Shown piece by piece: positions 37,201-49,700 of a DNA stretch of 64,000 bases. A program made the position numbers and the translations under genes. Position 1 is the first letter of the stretch. Each line of letters opens with the position of its first letter. A model generated the notes under the pieces. It searched no databases. It was not told where the DNA came from and saw nothing but the letters and a program-made list of their open reading frames with translations. The DNA is taken from positions 5,036,001-5,100,000 of the forward strand of contig CM063292.1 in NCBI GenBank assembly GCA_032173965.1, in the 5' to 3' direction. The DNA is from Sitta carolinensis. Taxonomy: Eukaryota > Chordata > Aves > Passeriformes > Sittidae.

Positions 37201-40200
37201 AGCAGGGTCTCGTGGCTGGGGAGCAGCCAGCTCATCTCCTGTCCCAGTGCACATTCCAGAGAGCTCCTTGGTTTTCTGTGACACTCTCCTGCTACTCCAC
37301 TCCTTCACTGTGGTTCCCTCATCATGGAAGTGTCTGGTTGGATTTAACATGCAAATATACTCCAGGAGCTCTGCTCTCAGTGGGGGAAATAGCCCTGGCA
37401 GGACTCTGAATAAAACAGGCTCTGTTGAATGGAGTGGCTGCTTTTAGGAAAAAGAAGCATTGCAGAGCAGCACAGTATGGATGAGGTATAAATGAGTCAC
37501 TTAAAGCCATTCCTTGTCTCTTTTTTCTGTGAACCAAATGTGTTTCTGAGCTGAGAGAATAAATGTGACATAAATCTGGAAAGGAGACTCTGGATCATTG
37601 TGGCATTGCCTGGTTTCCCTAGCGTGGCAGACTGCTCATGGTATGGTTGCTTGACAGGATTAAGTTCTTGGTTTGCCTACACACTTGAAACTGAACCAAG
37701 TGACTTTCCTGTTTTCTTAACACATGATCAGCAAACATAACTCTTGTTACACTACATACCTAATTCCCATAATATTGTCAGTTGTGCCCTGACATAATGT
37801 GTAAAGACACAGAGGATCATTTCTTCAGTAGATGTAAGCGGGTGAGGATGAGAGGTATTCTGACAGCCAGGCACTGGCATTCCAGAGCTCTCTTCTCCAC
37901 CCTTGAAACAGAAGAAGCTGTGATTGTTCTGTGATTGTGAAGAAGAGTTCCTGGGTAGGTAATTTCTAGGAAAGGTAGAATTCTGGCTGAGACAGAGAAA
38001 GCATGTGAGGACACAACAGAGAGATTTCCAAGGAAATGCTTCTGGTGGAGTTGCATAATACCTATTATTGAAGAAAAAAAGTCATAATGTTTCTTGCTCA
38101 TTCTCTTCAGTGGGGGCAGTTTTAGCTTTCCAGTATCAACTGCACAGACCCCAGAGTAATGCATCAGCATTAGTGAGTCTGTCAGGGAAGTACAGGTTAC
38201 AAGCAGCATTTCTTAGATGGACTAAACCAGTTTACACAGATAATAAGGTAAGGACAGGTCTTGGAGTCTCCAGCTGTGGCTGTGCCATGCACAAATGACC
38301 AAGGGAAAGCAAAATGTGCTGTTTCACACAGCATGCCAGGGACACAGCTGAAGAGACAAAGGAGTCTGTTCACTCATGGACTGTTCTGTTCTCCCTCAGA
38401 CCATTCTGTCTTTGCTTGTAAACAGGGGCTGCAGAAATTAATGTCTGGAAAATAGGTGCTTCCCATGCCTGTGTCTGTAGAGCTGCTTTCGAAAGAAGTG
38501 AGTCTGAGCAGACACACACACTCCTGATCTTAAGAAAGAAACAGTTAAGGCTCATTCTGTTGGTAGATTATCTGAGGGGATTATCTCCCTGTGAGAATCC
38601 TGCAGCAGTGCCTTTGAGCTGTGTCAGGATGTGTGGATGTGCTGGCTGGGCAGCTTGATTGGGATATGTTGGCTTTTTGTGAGTACAAAGTCTTAAACCA
38701 CTTAGAATAATTAGTTTAAGTAGTGGCTAAAATAAATAAATCTATTACACCACAGTGATTATTTACTGATTTTTTAAAACACTGAGGTCCTGATACTTCC
38801 TTGCTTTGATAGTTCAAGAAGGTGCAGTGTGCATTTCTGACATTCTTTTCTAATTTTTGGAAAAGACTGATGAGAATGAGTGATATCTGGTGAAAACAGA
38901 AATATTAATGTGTTGTTCAAGACAAATTAAAACAGGGAAAGGCAAATGATAGCAGTGACTCAGCCTTTCAGAGAAAATAACTAGTAGACTTTTAGTGTGG
39001 GTGACACTATCACAACTCACTCAACTAGAAAAGTTCTGTACCAGAGGCCTTTTCTGAAGATGTCAGAGATATAAAAATGCAAAATATAGTAGCCATATAT
39101 ACAGAGAAGGATCAAAGGAATATTTAGGAAAAACAAAAGAGGTGCAAATATAATTTCAGATGTGAGGAAAATGTTAGACCCATTAATAAATTATAGCTAT
39201 GGAGCATTTAGAACTCTAGAATTAATTATAGTGTTAATAGAAGTCTGAGAGCAAGAGCCTGCTGTGGAGGCATTACAGGGCTAATTAAGGCCAGTCTTGG
39301 AAACACAACACTTAACAAAAAAAATTTTTTAATGACTTGGAAATGCTGGTGTAGAAACCTTGCATGGAGTTATGCAACCACCTGTAAGAAGGAAAGGTGG
39401 GTGCTACGGGTGCACTCCAATTTTATTTTCTGTGTTGAACATCTATCCTAAAATTGAGGCCTATTTCTATGGAAATGTTAAGTTCAGATTTGTTTTTCTG
39501 ACATGTTTTCATATTTTTACTGTCACCTTTAGTCAAAATTGTTGTTCAGATTGGTCACTATGAAGCTAATGTGGATTTATGGTCTATATGAACAAACTGC
39601 AGTTGGAATATAACACCAAATAGTTGGGGGATAAGTTTAAAGGGTGCACTGTTTCAATCTGTCTGGAGTAAGGAGTCTAATTTTTTGAGTTAATTATTTT
39701 CTATGAGCAGAAGAACTATTAAAATAGAAATTACACTAGATTTTGGGAACTGGGTAGCAGGGACTGTTTTTCCAAAGTGTGAATTCAATTACGGGCTGTA
39801 GTGAGAAGTGCGATGTTACAAATCTAATTGATAGGCAATTTGTTAAGGATGGAGTAGATTTGCTCAGTTCTTTCATCCTGCAAGTACAATATGTTCTTGT
39901 ATAATTTTACTCAAGTGATCGATTTAAATTATAAGATTAGAATCAAATAGACATCTGTGGGCAGTACTGATGTGTCATACTCCCAAACCTGACATCCAGG
40001 ATGGGATGGTGGTAATAATGGTTGGTATAATTATGATTCAGTTCTGCTTGTTTATTTGTGAGAGGTTAAATGATCAGAGTCTGGCTGGAGTCTGGTGCAA
40101 TGGGTGAAGCAAGGAGAAATGTGGTCAGAATCATCAGTAAATTTAAAAATAGATTTTGGATTTAGTCGAGCTTACTGAAGCCAGCGTTAAGGCTGATGTA

Positions 40201-40892
40201 ACTCAGTTGCTCTCAGCCAAGGTTCATAAACATCCTGTGTTCCTCTGAACCATTGTTGTGGTGCTGTGGCAAACTGACATGCAGAAAGTGCTGCAGATTT
40301 TGTGTCTGCAAATAGTTGGAACTGTGCCACAGTGCTTTTCCCTTTCATTTTGTTTGAGAGTGTTGAATCTCCAAGTCAGGAATATTAGAATATCCTGCAA
40401 TTGCTGGCATTAGGTGATTCACAGCAAAAGCTGAAAATCAGTATAACACCTTTTGAGTTCTAATTATACAGGAGAACACTCCCTCTGAGATAGAGTTGCA
40501 CACGCTGCCCTGCTCTGTGGGTTTCCTATTTTCTCAGCTAACATCTGTAAATAACTTTCAGCTTGTCCCTATTGATTCTCCAGCTGCTCTGTCTCCCTTG
40601 TTGCTCGTGTCAGAGACAGATGAGTCTCGAGGGGAGCGTGAGAAGGCTGGAACAGAACTCCTGCAAACACCCACAGAGCAGGCAGGATGCTCCAGTTGGT
40701 CAACAGGAGGATCTTTCTGGTGCCCAGAGAGTCTGGAAGCTCGTTGAGGTCACACAGGTTTTCTGCATATCCATCCTGAACAATTACACTTGAAGAAAGG
40801 AAAAAACCCTAAGATTTTACCGTGTGTTCAATGGTAAATCATCTTCCTCTTCCTTTTTTTATTGTGTTTCCTCTCCGTGTTTTTGCTTCTCA
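34294..40892. other. Gene-free stretch
   Basis: No supportable gene. A run of 23 A lies at 35309-35331. A 136-codon open frame at 35759-36169 is hydrophobic in its first half but resembles no family I know and has an antisense open frame over it. A foldable spot lies at 37041-37064. A tetranucleotide-like AATAAATGAATAA stretch lies near 36555-36590. From 34690 to 34830 the sequence contains several TTAATTA-type words. No clear LINE, SINE or LTR was recognised. Confidence 0.5.
35309..35331 (+). repeat. A tract, 23 bases
   Basis: Uninterrupted A run preceded by 'gataaaaact' and followed by 'ttaaaaaat'. Microsatellite; no preceding retrocopy recognised. Confidence 0.9.
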
Positions 40893-40925
40893 CTCATTGA
40901 CTTCAGTAGCAAAACTCAAGTTTGC
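40893..40925 (-). repeat. Short ancient interspersed motif, copy 1
   Basis: The words 'ctcattgacttcagtagc' and 'aaaactcaag' resemble part of a quasi-palindromic repeat I know from turtle, crocodile and bird DNA, whose core is 'cccattgacttcaatgg' with 'caaaactccc'. I cannot name the family. The match is short, so this copy alone is weak; it is listed because two better copies lie nearby. Confidence 0.33.
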
Positions 40926-42596
40926 TTAAGTAGAGCAAGATCAGTCCCCATGCCAGGAGGAATAATAATGTAGTAATGATAATCTGACATTTAGTTTTTT
41001 ATGTAATGATAACATGGTATATTCAGGATTGTATTTACCTGTGAGGTCTGTCTGATGTTATGAAGCTCCTGTCTGATAACATTTTCCCCATGGATGTGTG
41101 ATTATCCACAGGCTGTGTATTTCACAGTGATATAATATTGGAGGTAAACATTAGAACCTATCCCAGTCTGAGCTATGGACAGCTGTTGGTTAAATACACA
41201 TAACTTCCAGGTTTGTCCTCAGCTATTTGGAAGGTGGTAATTCCCCTGGAAACTGGATTACAAGACTGTGTTATAAGACGTGGTCTGGCAGATACCTGCT
41301 AGGTAGGAATGCAAATAATCTTGGAGAAAGGGAGCAGACACTGAGAGCTTTGCTGTGTTGATAGAAGGAATGTTTTTAGCTGCAGGACCAGCTTGCCTAG
41401 AGAGGCCAAAGCAAAGGAAAGGAGTTTGGGAACCTGGGATCAAGGTATATACAGGGGAGGAGAATCACATGCTTCAGAAAAGCCAAGGTAAAAGCAGTGC
41501 TGGGGGCCCCTTGGGCCAAGCAGAGCTCAGCTGTTCCTATCAACACTTGCAGGTCCAAAAGCATGTCCAGAGCTGGCTGCTGCACAGCTGCTGGATCCAT
41601 GCAGAGTGGATCTGACACAGCCCTGCTGGGGCAGCCCTGCTGCACATTTGCACACAGCCTCAGGAGTGTGTGGCACTGGAGTTGTTGCAGTGTTTTCTCT
41701 GCAGATGTGATTCAGCATTCTTGTGAAATGGCCATTTTCTCAGGACACCCAGGCATCCAGCATTTGGAAAAATGTATTCAGCCACTGCTCAGGGCAGCAG
41801 AGGCTCTGCTGCTGTAGGCAGCAGACAAGCTGGGAGAGCTGGCAGGTCTGCAGAATGTGCCTGGGTCCAATGCACCTGGGACCCAGACACAGCTGTGCAT
41901 GAGCTCTACCAGGAAGATGCAACAACTCAACTACTCCCAGACCTGCACAGAAAAACAGGATTGGGTTCACAAAGCCTAGTCCTGTTGGGAAGAGGAATGG
42001 ACTTTTAGATGAATGTCAAATAGAATAATACACAATGTATTCTTACAGGTACATTTACTTGTTCATATTCAGTCCCTACATTGTCTCTCAAATTTGTCTG
42101 TTCATCACTTCCAGCTTGCCTACTGCAGCTTTGCTCCTTCTCATTCCTTTCTTTCTAGTTTCTACTTCCTCTGTGCATATGTAGATCTCAGCTTCTCCTT
42201 TATACACTTGTCCCATGAGAAAGTATTTCTGCAAGTTGCATTCTACATTTAACACAAGTTTTGTTTTTCTTACCCCACCACTGGAAAGGTGAGTCCCAGT
42301 GCTATTAGGGATACACATGTCAACAGCTGGCTCTCATGAAAACTGCAGAACTGAAGGTTTGCTGCACCTGTGTTTTATTTTAAGCAGTTTAGTGTTTTGT
42401 ACAAGTTCCTGTGAAAAGTCAGGGTTTCAGTTCTTGTCTTTGGTTTCTTGGACACCTGGAGTTGTTTGTGTGGTTGAACTCTGTAGTTGAAGTTACTGGG
42501 TGAATGAATAATATGCAGTTTATAAAAGGTGAAGCAACATGGATAATAACCAAAAATAACAGCACAGAGCAGTTTTCCTGGCCTCCATCCAGTACA
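40926..42596. other. Gene-free stretch
   Basis: Open frames between 41350 and 42010 overlap on both strands in a GC-richer, CAG/CTG-word-rich stretch and do not resemble a known protein. No repeat family was recognised. Confidence 0.5.
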
Positions 42597-42634
42597 GAGT
42601 CAATGGGAATTTCTCCATTGGCTTCAGCAGGACT
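42597..42634 (+). repeat. Short ancient interspersed motif, copy 2
   Basis: 'gagtcaatgggaatttctcc' continuing into 'attggcttcagcaggact' matches, in order and spacing, the sauropsid repeat core 'gaagtcaatgggagttttgcc' / 'attgacttcaatgggagcagga'. The near-mirror arrangement makes it quasi-palindromic. The family is not identified; the assignment is from general familiarity. Confidence 0.48.
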
Positions 42635-44060
42635 TTCATCGAGTCTATTGAGAGAATACAGTACAAGATGTCCACTTCAGACAGCAAGGCTAATAATACC
42701 TGAAGTCATAATCATCAGGAAAAAATGCTGGGCTAGAACCAAAGGCCAGTGGGAATCAGCTGTCATGGAAGGCTCAAAGGTTGTTCAGGCACTGTTGTCA
42801 CTGCTGACAAAGTGACCTGGTGCTTACCCAAGGCACAGCCTGTTCAGCTGGGCTGGCTGAATTTCACCAAGCACTCGTGGGGTTGCAGTGTGTCCTCAGC
42901 AGTGGCTGGGTGTGCTGAGCTCTCCAAATGTGACTTCAGGAGGAAGGTGCTTTAGGTGGCATAGCACTGCCTGCCCATGGTTTTTATTTGCACTGTTCAT
43001 GGTCATTAATGGAGACAAACCAAAAAATCTGTCCGAGTCATTAGCAACAAATTATTTTCCAAAGCATTTGCAAGATTCTAAATGTCTTGAGATGTTTGCA
43101 GAAGGAAGAGCAAACACTGAAAGCAAAATAATGAAAATTAAACATTTCCATGCTCATTCAAGATTAATGATGTCAGGGTTAATCACTGCCATATAAATAC
43201 CCAAATAAATAAAATAGATTAAGCAAGTATTATCTGAGTGTTTGCCCGGCTATGTGGCTTTCTTACGTTCTTTAATTATTTCAAACTTTTCAAAACTTGT
43301 TTCTAATTGACTTGAAATTCACACTATCAAGGAATGTCTGGATTTTTTTGAATCACTTATCAAGTTTCTTTCCACCAAATGCATATGTAACGCAGATTAA
43401 TCAGGCTCAGATCTGACATACAAGAAATGTGAAATAAAAATTGAGAAACTGTGATTAGACCAATTAGTTTTAGAAACACTGCCTCGAAATTATTCCCCTA
43501 CCTTAAGAAAAAGTGAGAGTTTAGTGTAGCACCTGTTCTCTAACCTCTTGTACCCGTTGGAAAAAACTGTCACCAATGAAGAAAACATTTAGCCTGAAAA
43601 AGGGGTTAATTCTTTTTTAAGAAGAAAGAAATAACCATAATTGCCCCTCTGAATATTTTGCATAAAGTTTCTATTTATGCAAAGCCGAGAGATTAAATGT
43701 GGTGCTCTGTCTTCAGAGTGCCTGGAGATGCCTACATAGTGTGATATTATATTTAATAAAAATCTTACATCTATGATCATTAAGATCTCAATATGCCTCA
43801 CCTCCCAGTCACTTTTGTATTCAAACTGATGTTTAAATCACCTTTCTTTTGGCTTAGAACCTGAAGATGCTTTTGAAGGTTTAGACCACTGCTCTTGGGC
43901 ATCTTATCAGTGTATGGAAATGTGTGCCAAGAAGTCTAAAATATTGTGTCTGTTGTAAAATGCTGACTTTAGGACCTCAACATACAAAACCTGTTAAAAA
44001 GCCATATTTGAGTGGTTAAGAGCATGTGCAGTGTTTGGCGTACACATGCATATAAAGGAG
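42635..44060. other. Gene-free stretch
   Basis: No gene or repeat recognised. From about 43020 to 43400 the DNA is AT-rich with many homeodomain-like TAAT/ATTA words and looks like possible conserved non-coding sequence; this is an impression. Confidence 0.5.
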
Positions 44061-44152
44061 TTTATTGCTATTTTGCAGTGGAGAAAACTGAAGTGCAGAC
44101 ACAACTAAATTAATTTCCCACAGTCAGACAATGAGTCAGTGACAGAACTGAT
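44061..44152 (+). mobile_element. MIR-type SINE fragment
   Basis: Clear order of MIR words: 'tattttgcagtggagaaaac' (MIR: 'cattttacagatgaggaaac'), 'tgaagtgcagacacaacta' ('tgaggctcagagaggttaa'), 'aatttcccacagtcagaca' ('acttgcccaaggtcacaca'), and 'gagtcagtgacagaactg' ('tagtaagtggcagagctgg'). It covers the conserved MIR core and the following part, in sense orientation. Divergence is high, as expected for an amniote-age SINE. It abuts the GC-richer block at 44160. Confidence 0.75.
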
Positions 44153-44159
44153 AAAAGAA

Positions 44160-44520
44160 ACCACCAGCCCCGATGAGGCGGAGGGAGCAAAAGCTGTGGC
44201 TGGGGACTTCCACAGGCACAACACCAAACTCGGCGCAGATGGAGATGACTTCAGTGGGGAGGTGCTCGCCCCTTCCCCAGCCCGTTCAGCTGGGGCTCAT
44301 TCCTGGGGCAGAAGCTGCTGCTGAGGCAGAGCTGATCCCTGCTCCGGGCCCTGTGGAGCTGGGCTTGGTACCCACGGGTGGCTGAGGCACCTCCCTGCAT
44401 CCCCCCTGCCCTGAGTGTGCCTGGTGCAGGCATGGCTGAGCAGTGAGTGCCAAGGACAAGCCTGTGGCTGCCTGTCCTGCCGTGGGCAGCGCACTGAAAA
44501 CCCCTCCACTGCTCTAGCAT
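44160..44520. other. GC-richer block with retained CpGs
   Basis: By eye the most GC-rich few hundred bases of the window, with about ten CpGs (for example in ccccgatgaggcggagg, ctcggcgcag and gcagcgcactg). Short open frames occur on both strands, so none stands out as coding. It is too short and too CpG-poor for a standard promoter CpG island. It could be an unannotated exon, a small regulatory element or a GC-rich repeat remnant; I cannot choose from sequence alone. Confidence 0.4.
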
Positions 44521-46476
44521 TTCCTTTGGTCTTTCAGTTACCCAAAACTCTGGTGTTGACTGATCGTGACTCGAGTTTACATTAGACCAGGAAATCTTAT
44601 TGCCGACTGCAGCACAGCTTTACTTGGCTTCTAGAAAACACATGGAAACATCGGGTACAATTTTGTAAACAGAACATTTTGGATTTTTACAATGAGGAGT
44701 AATTCACAGAGCACATCTTTGTCCTGCTGAGATTCTGCTGTAATTCATTGCACAAGCGCTGTAAAAATTCAGTAATAAAACACCAAGATGGTGAATTGAA
44801 ATTGGAATTTTGAAGAATGAACTCTGTAACAATTACTAGTACCACTGAATTAATTTGTATTAATATTTCATTAAAGAAATTTTCTGCCTTTCTTCTAGCT
44901 CCAGGTATTTTTTTTCATGAGGCGTGAAGTGTAAATCACAGATCTTAACCAACAGATGCAAGTGTTTCTTGTGGCATAAAATTAAACTGTTCAGATAACA
45001 TGGCTAGTGGTAACTTACTAAATTTTATTGTTCAGACAAGTGGAGTGTATTTAATAAGGAGCTTAAAAATTTACCAAGTGTCTCTCTCTTTTTTTTTTTT
45101 TTTTTGTTTTTTTTTTTTTTTTTTTTTTTTGTTTTTTTTCCAATTAACTGATTTCTTTTGCCACTGGGTAGGACCAGGCTCTAACTGTACAGTCTGTCCC
45201 AGCACAATTGCTGCTCCAGGCACAGGATTGAATCCAGATTCTTTCCCTTCTCCCAGGGAAGAGGAAAAATACTTCATCCTTCTCCATGAAGCAATGCATT
45301 CTCCTCTGGGCAGATAGCTTAGCTCGTGAATGGAACTGTTGTTTTGCACACTGCAGAGTTAGCTGCAGCAGGACAATTTTGGGTGCATCTCCTTTGCTCT
45401 CCTCCCTCCACAGCTGTGGTTATTGGCTGAGTACAGCTCATCAGAACTGGGGCCCACATTTATCAGAGCTTGGTGTTGTGTGGCAGCCTCGTGGAAACCA
45501 GAGTGGATGCTCCTGTGGGAGGGCAGTCAGGAGGGCAGAGTGTCAGTAAAAGATCTATCAAATTGCTTCTCCAGGGACTGTGCCATTGGATTGATATAAT
45601 GAAAAATTAATTGTTCAAAAGCTATTTTCTTTCTCTCACAAACCAGCCAGCCATACTGAAAATTAGAGCATAGTAATGTACTGGTAGCCCTGCTGCCTCC
45701 TTTTGTCTGCCACCAACCCTTGCAGCAACCAATGGTGCCACCCTCAGATGTCTTGCAGTGCCTTTCTCCCATCTCTTTTGCTTTATCTGCTCGATAACAT
45801 CTCACCTCTCACGTGTTCTAAGCACTTGGGCTGCTGCCTTTCCTGCCTTCAGTAATTTCCGTCCGCACATAATTTCAGTCTGAATCTCTTCTGTCCTCCA
45901 GTAGAGCTGATGTTTTATACACACCATAACTCTCCAAAAAATCTATCCCTGATCGTCTTTCACACTTCCTCACCCAGTTCCATTGCCAGCTTAATGTTTT
46001 ATTCCTGCCATATTTATTACAAGATGGCATACAGATGCTCTGGTCCTGCATATATTATGTTGCCCATTCTACTGCTTTTTATTCTACTGTGTTTAATCAA
46101 GAATTGCTCCATTACTCATTCATATTTTTCTCTGGTAAAATATAACCTCCTGAAGGAAATTATCTAGGGTTTTTTTAAATGTCTTGTATTGTCTTGCTGA
46201 AAATTTACCTCTTACTTGATGGGGAAAATTTCCTTCTTTTATGAACTTTTTGCAGTTCCTCTCCATTTCATAAAGTAAAATCCAATACATTTCAGTAAAA
46301 TGAAACTTCCTTTATGAAAAACAATGAGCCTAATTCAGTAATGTTATTTTATGGTATCTGGTGTAGAAATGTTACATGTCAATTCAGTAAATAGATGTTG
46401 ATTAATTGCACATTGTGAAACCCTCCCTTTTCCCACAAAGTTTAAATTAGGAATGGCTACTTGGATCAGCAAGTTT
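44521..46476. other. Gene-free stretch with a long T-rich repeat
   Basis: No supportable gene. Contains the T-rich repeat at 45089-45139. From 45870 to 46170 the sequence is pyrimidine-rich and vaguely like the L2 LINE 3' frame, but I could not make a convincing ordered match. Confidence 0.5.
45089..45139 (+). repeat. T-rich microsatellite, 51 bases
   Basis: T runs of 17, 24 and 8 separated by single G bases (45106 and 45131), preceded by a short TC run (tctctctc). No retrocopy recognised beside it. Confidence 0.9.
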
Positions 46477-46765
46477 AGTCTCCTGCATAAAACAGGTCAT
46501 GTGACTCTTCTACTTTGCTTCATATCCACTAAATTTGCTTATTGTTGTAACAAGACCATATGCTTCACAAAAATGATGCATGTTGGTTTTTAAATTACCC
46601 ATCGTTGGGAAATCCACCACAAAATGAGAAAGTTTCTCCCACGATTAATTAACCTTGCTGCTAATAACATGTGCCCATTTCTAATCTGACTTGGTGTGGC
46701 TTCAGCTTGAACAATTGGTTCTTTATTATCCTCCTCTTCTTGCCAGAAAACCCTTGACAAATGTC
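46477..46765 (-). mobile_element. Ancient CR1-type LINE 3' part, antisense
   Basis: On the + strand the order is 'ctcctgcataaaacaggtca' (family: 'cctgcataacacaggcca'), 'ggtttttaaattacccatcg' (family: '...taaaaattgtcagtgat'), and 'gggaaatccaccac' ('ggagaatccaccac'). Then come 'gattaattaaccttgctgc' ('ggttaattaccctcactg'), 'cccatttctaatctgactt' ('cttatttccagtctgaatt'), 'ggcttcagcttgaacaattgg' truncated here to its key words 'cttcagctt' and 'caattgg', and a 'gccagaaaaccc' end. This is the reverse complement of the 3' part of the old CR1 type common in turtles and crocodilians and present as relics in birds. It is heavily diverged with no open frame. Confidence 0.75.
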
Positions 46766-49700
46766 TTCCTTGGACAGCTGGAACTCCCTTTGTGACTGTG
46801 TGGCAGCCTGAGCCATTCCCAAGAACATTTTACCACTTTGGTCCCATACCAAGGCTTTTTACCAGCTCTCACCGTGCTGAGAGCTGATGTTCCTGGTGGC
46901 ATGGACCTGCAGCTCCTCCTCTCTGAGCACTTGCCCACTGGTGGTCAGTCATCCAGGTGCCACCAGTCCCTTGGCTTGGTTGTTTTCCAAAATCAGCTCA
47001 GAACGGGGGAGAACTGGGACACATCGCTCAACCTTTCCTCATTTTGTTGGGGGCCAACATCCCACCAAAATCAGCCCTCCAAGGGAGGCAGCCACGGGTG
47101 CTACAGGCACAAACCCAGCTGGAGCTCAGCCCTCGAGCCTCTCTGCAGCTGCTGTGGGGTGTGTGTGTGGAAATGTGTGTGTAGGGGCTGTGACCCCTTT
47201 GTGTGTCTGAACTGTGTACACATGCCAGCTCTTTTGCACACATCTAGAGCAAAATAGCCATTTATGGTAAGGGCAGATTAAACCCCAGTCTGGTTTCTTG
47301 GAACAAATCAGTTTGATTTCTTGGAATGGGTCATACTGAAAACCTCCAAGGCTGAGTTATTCAGAAATGCCATGTCCTATGGGGTCACTGTGGTGGGAGC
47401 TGTAAAAGCCTCATTTTTGTACACTCTGAGGAGTGGAGAGCTGGCTGGTGGGGTGAGCTCTGGATGCTTCTTTGACTTGTCTTTGACATCCTGAACATAC
47501 TGTAATCACATTTAAAAATGGAGAAACAAACAACACAATCTTTCAAAATCAGACATAGACCCGACCCTTATTTCTTAATGGAATTTTTAACATTTATTGT
47601 TATGCTTAACTACACAGCAGTTGGGAAGGTATTTGTAAAACAGTAGGGTTAGTAGTAGTAATATGTAAATGTACTACTACAAATACAGTTTTCATAAATG
47701 TAAGACAATAAACTCCTGAAAACCACTTTTACTTTAAAAAATACCCTTAGAAATACAGCTCTAAGTCACAAAAAATCCTTATGAAAAGTCTCTTAGTCAT
47801 AAGAATATGAATTTATTTAAAGGTAAGGATAGTGAAAATAGTAGTTTCAAAATGAATACCTGTCTAGAACTGCTGGAGAATTTAAACCAGTGTTTTCTAT
47901 TGAAAACATCTCTGAACTCTCAACTTCGTGCCTAAGATAATAGATGGAAAATTAAATTTACCCCTAGGACTGTTTGTAGGAAACTCTCCTAATAAAATTT
48001 ATATTTAGCAGATAACAGTGTGTTTATGGTGGTCACAGCCTGCCTAATAGAACTGTAATAGATACATTTTGTATTTAATCAATATCAATGAACAATAACT
48101 TCTCTTTATTAACTGTGATGCCCCTGTGGTTAATTTTTGCTTGTACTATAGGGATATCTGTTCCTTGGTTTTCAAAGACTAATTTTTTCCTTAAATAACC
48201 TGACATAAATGCTTTTTCAAGGATTTTCAAAACTTTAGTGATGGTCTATTGTATACCAAGTGTTTACATTGATTTTGCTTTCAGTATAAAGCATATTTCC
48301 ACACGTAGAGAGATATTAAAAGATTCTCAACTAAGTAGAAGAACATGGGCAGATAAAATTTGGGAAATGCCTTTGTTCTATGGGCATTATAATTTAAGGC
48401 TGCCCTTAAATATTTGCAGTTTTCTCAGATAGTCTTATTGAGTGGTTTTCTACTGAAAATTCTGAGAAATTACTGTGATATATTTTAGATTATCAAATTA
48501 TGGTGTACACTCCTTGGTTTTCGAGGACAAGCTTGAATCAGCACTGGATCTGGACACTTTTTGTATGTCAGGTTCCATCTTTCTGGCTGTGTTCCATCTT
48601 CTCAGCTGCTGCTGTCAGGGGGAGTCATTCTCCTGCTCTGGAGATGCAGGAGCAGCCCTTGAGGAGGGAGGATCCTGGCAATCCCAGAATTTCTCTGCCA
48701 TGCTGCTGGGGATGGGCAGGAGGCTGGGCAGAATTCAAAACTTCCTTGGCTGTCATCAGAGCTGTGTTCAATTTATGGCTGAGAAACTTTTCAAGGTGGG
48801 TGACCTTGCACAGGCCAACCAGAGTTAGAGCAGCTCTGAGCAAACTATTTGAGAACTGCAGGAAAACTTAAATAGTTTAAAAAAAACCAAAACAAAACCA
48901 AAACTTTTAAATAGGGAGAACCCTATGTGAAAAAAATCACAGCATGACTTTGCACATGCACACAAGCACGCCCTAAAATACTGGCATATTTTTTAATACT
49001 TTTAAATATAATAAATTAATTTAGTCTGCTGATGAGTGAGATTTTATCCAAAAGATTTTTTTTCCACGAGCCCTTTTTTCCACTGATGGTACTGTGCCCA
49101 AGAAGAAATACTTTCTTGCAGGAGCTCTTGTCTGTGGCCTTCATGGGTTGGCCAGGAGTAGCTGAGTAGCTGCCTCAGCCTGTTGTTGTTGGGTAGTATT
49201 TCCACAGTTAAATTTGAGAGGAACTTTTGTATTTATTGATTTATCATTCTCTCTTTCCAGAGTGAGGTATCTCTGTAAGATCCTTGTCCTGGGAGCACAG
49301 CCACAAGGGATGGAGTCAGTTGGCAGATCCAGAGAAACCAGACACAGAGGCTGCTGGAAATCTGCCAGTGTTTGGGTCAGACCCACAGCTCTGCCTGAAT
49401 ATCAGCTGATGATTTGAGAATCAGGACAACCAGATTTATGTTTGCAGTTGTAAATTACTGCAAGTCCTATGATCTATTGCTTTGTCTCCAACTTAGCTCT
49501 AAAATTTCATGTATATTCTCAACAGAAAGTGAGTGGAAGATAACGGAGGCCTTTAAAACAAAGTGAACAAGTCTTTGAGATTTCAGTTTCACAATCAATT
49601 TAAGTGATGCTGTTGCTGACCTTGTAGCCCAGCCTCACCCAGCGTATGGAAGTGGAGCCTGTGATGTGCTGCTTTTGTGCTTCCTACATTCATGTTCAAG

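Noticed and set aside
45870..46170. Pyrimidine-rich stretch reminiscent of an L2 LINE
   Set aside because: I could not find an ordered series of matching words; composition alone explains the likeness.
46838..47257. 139-codon plus frame
   Set aside because: Two other plus frames and a minus frame overlap it in the same GC-richer patch; no recognised protein.
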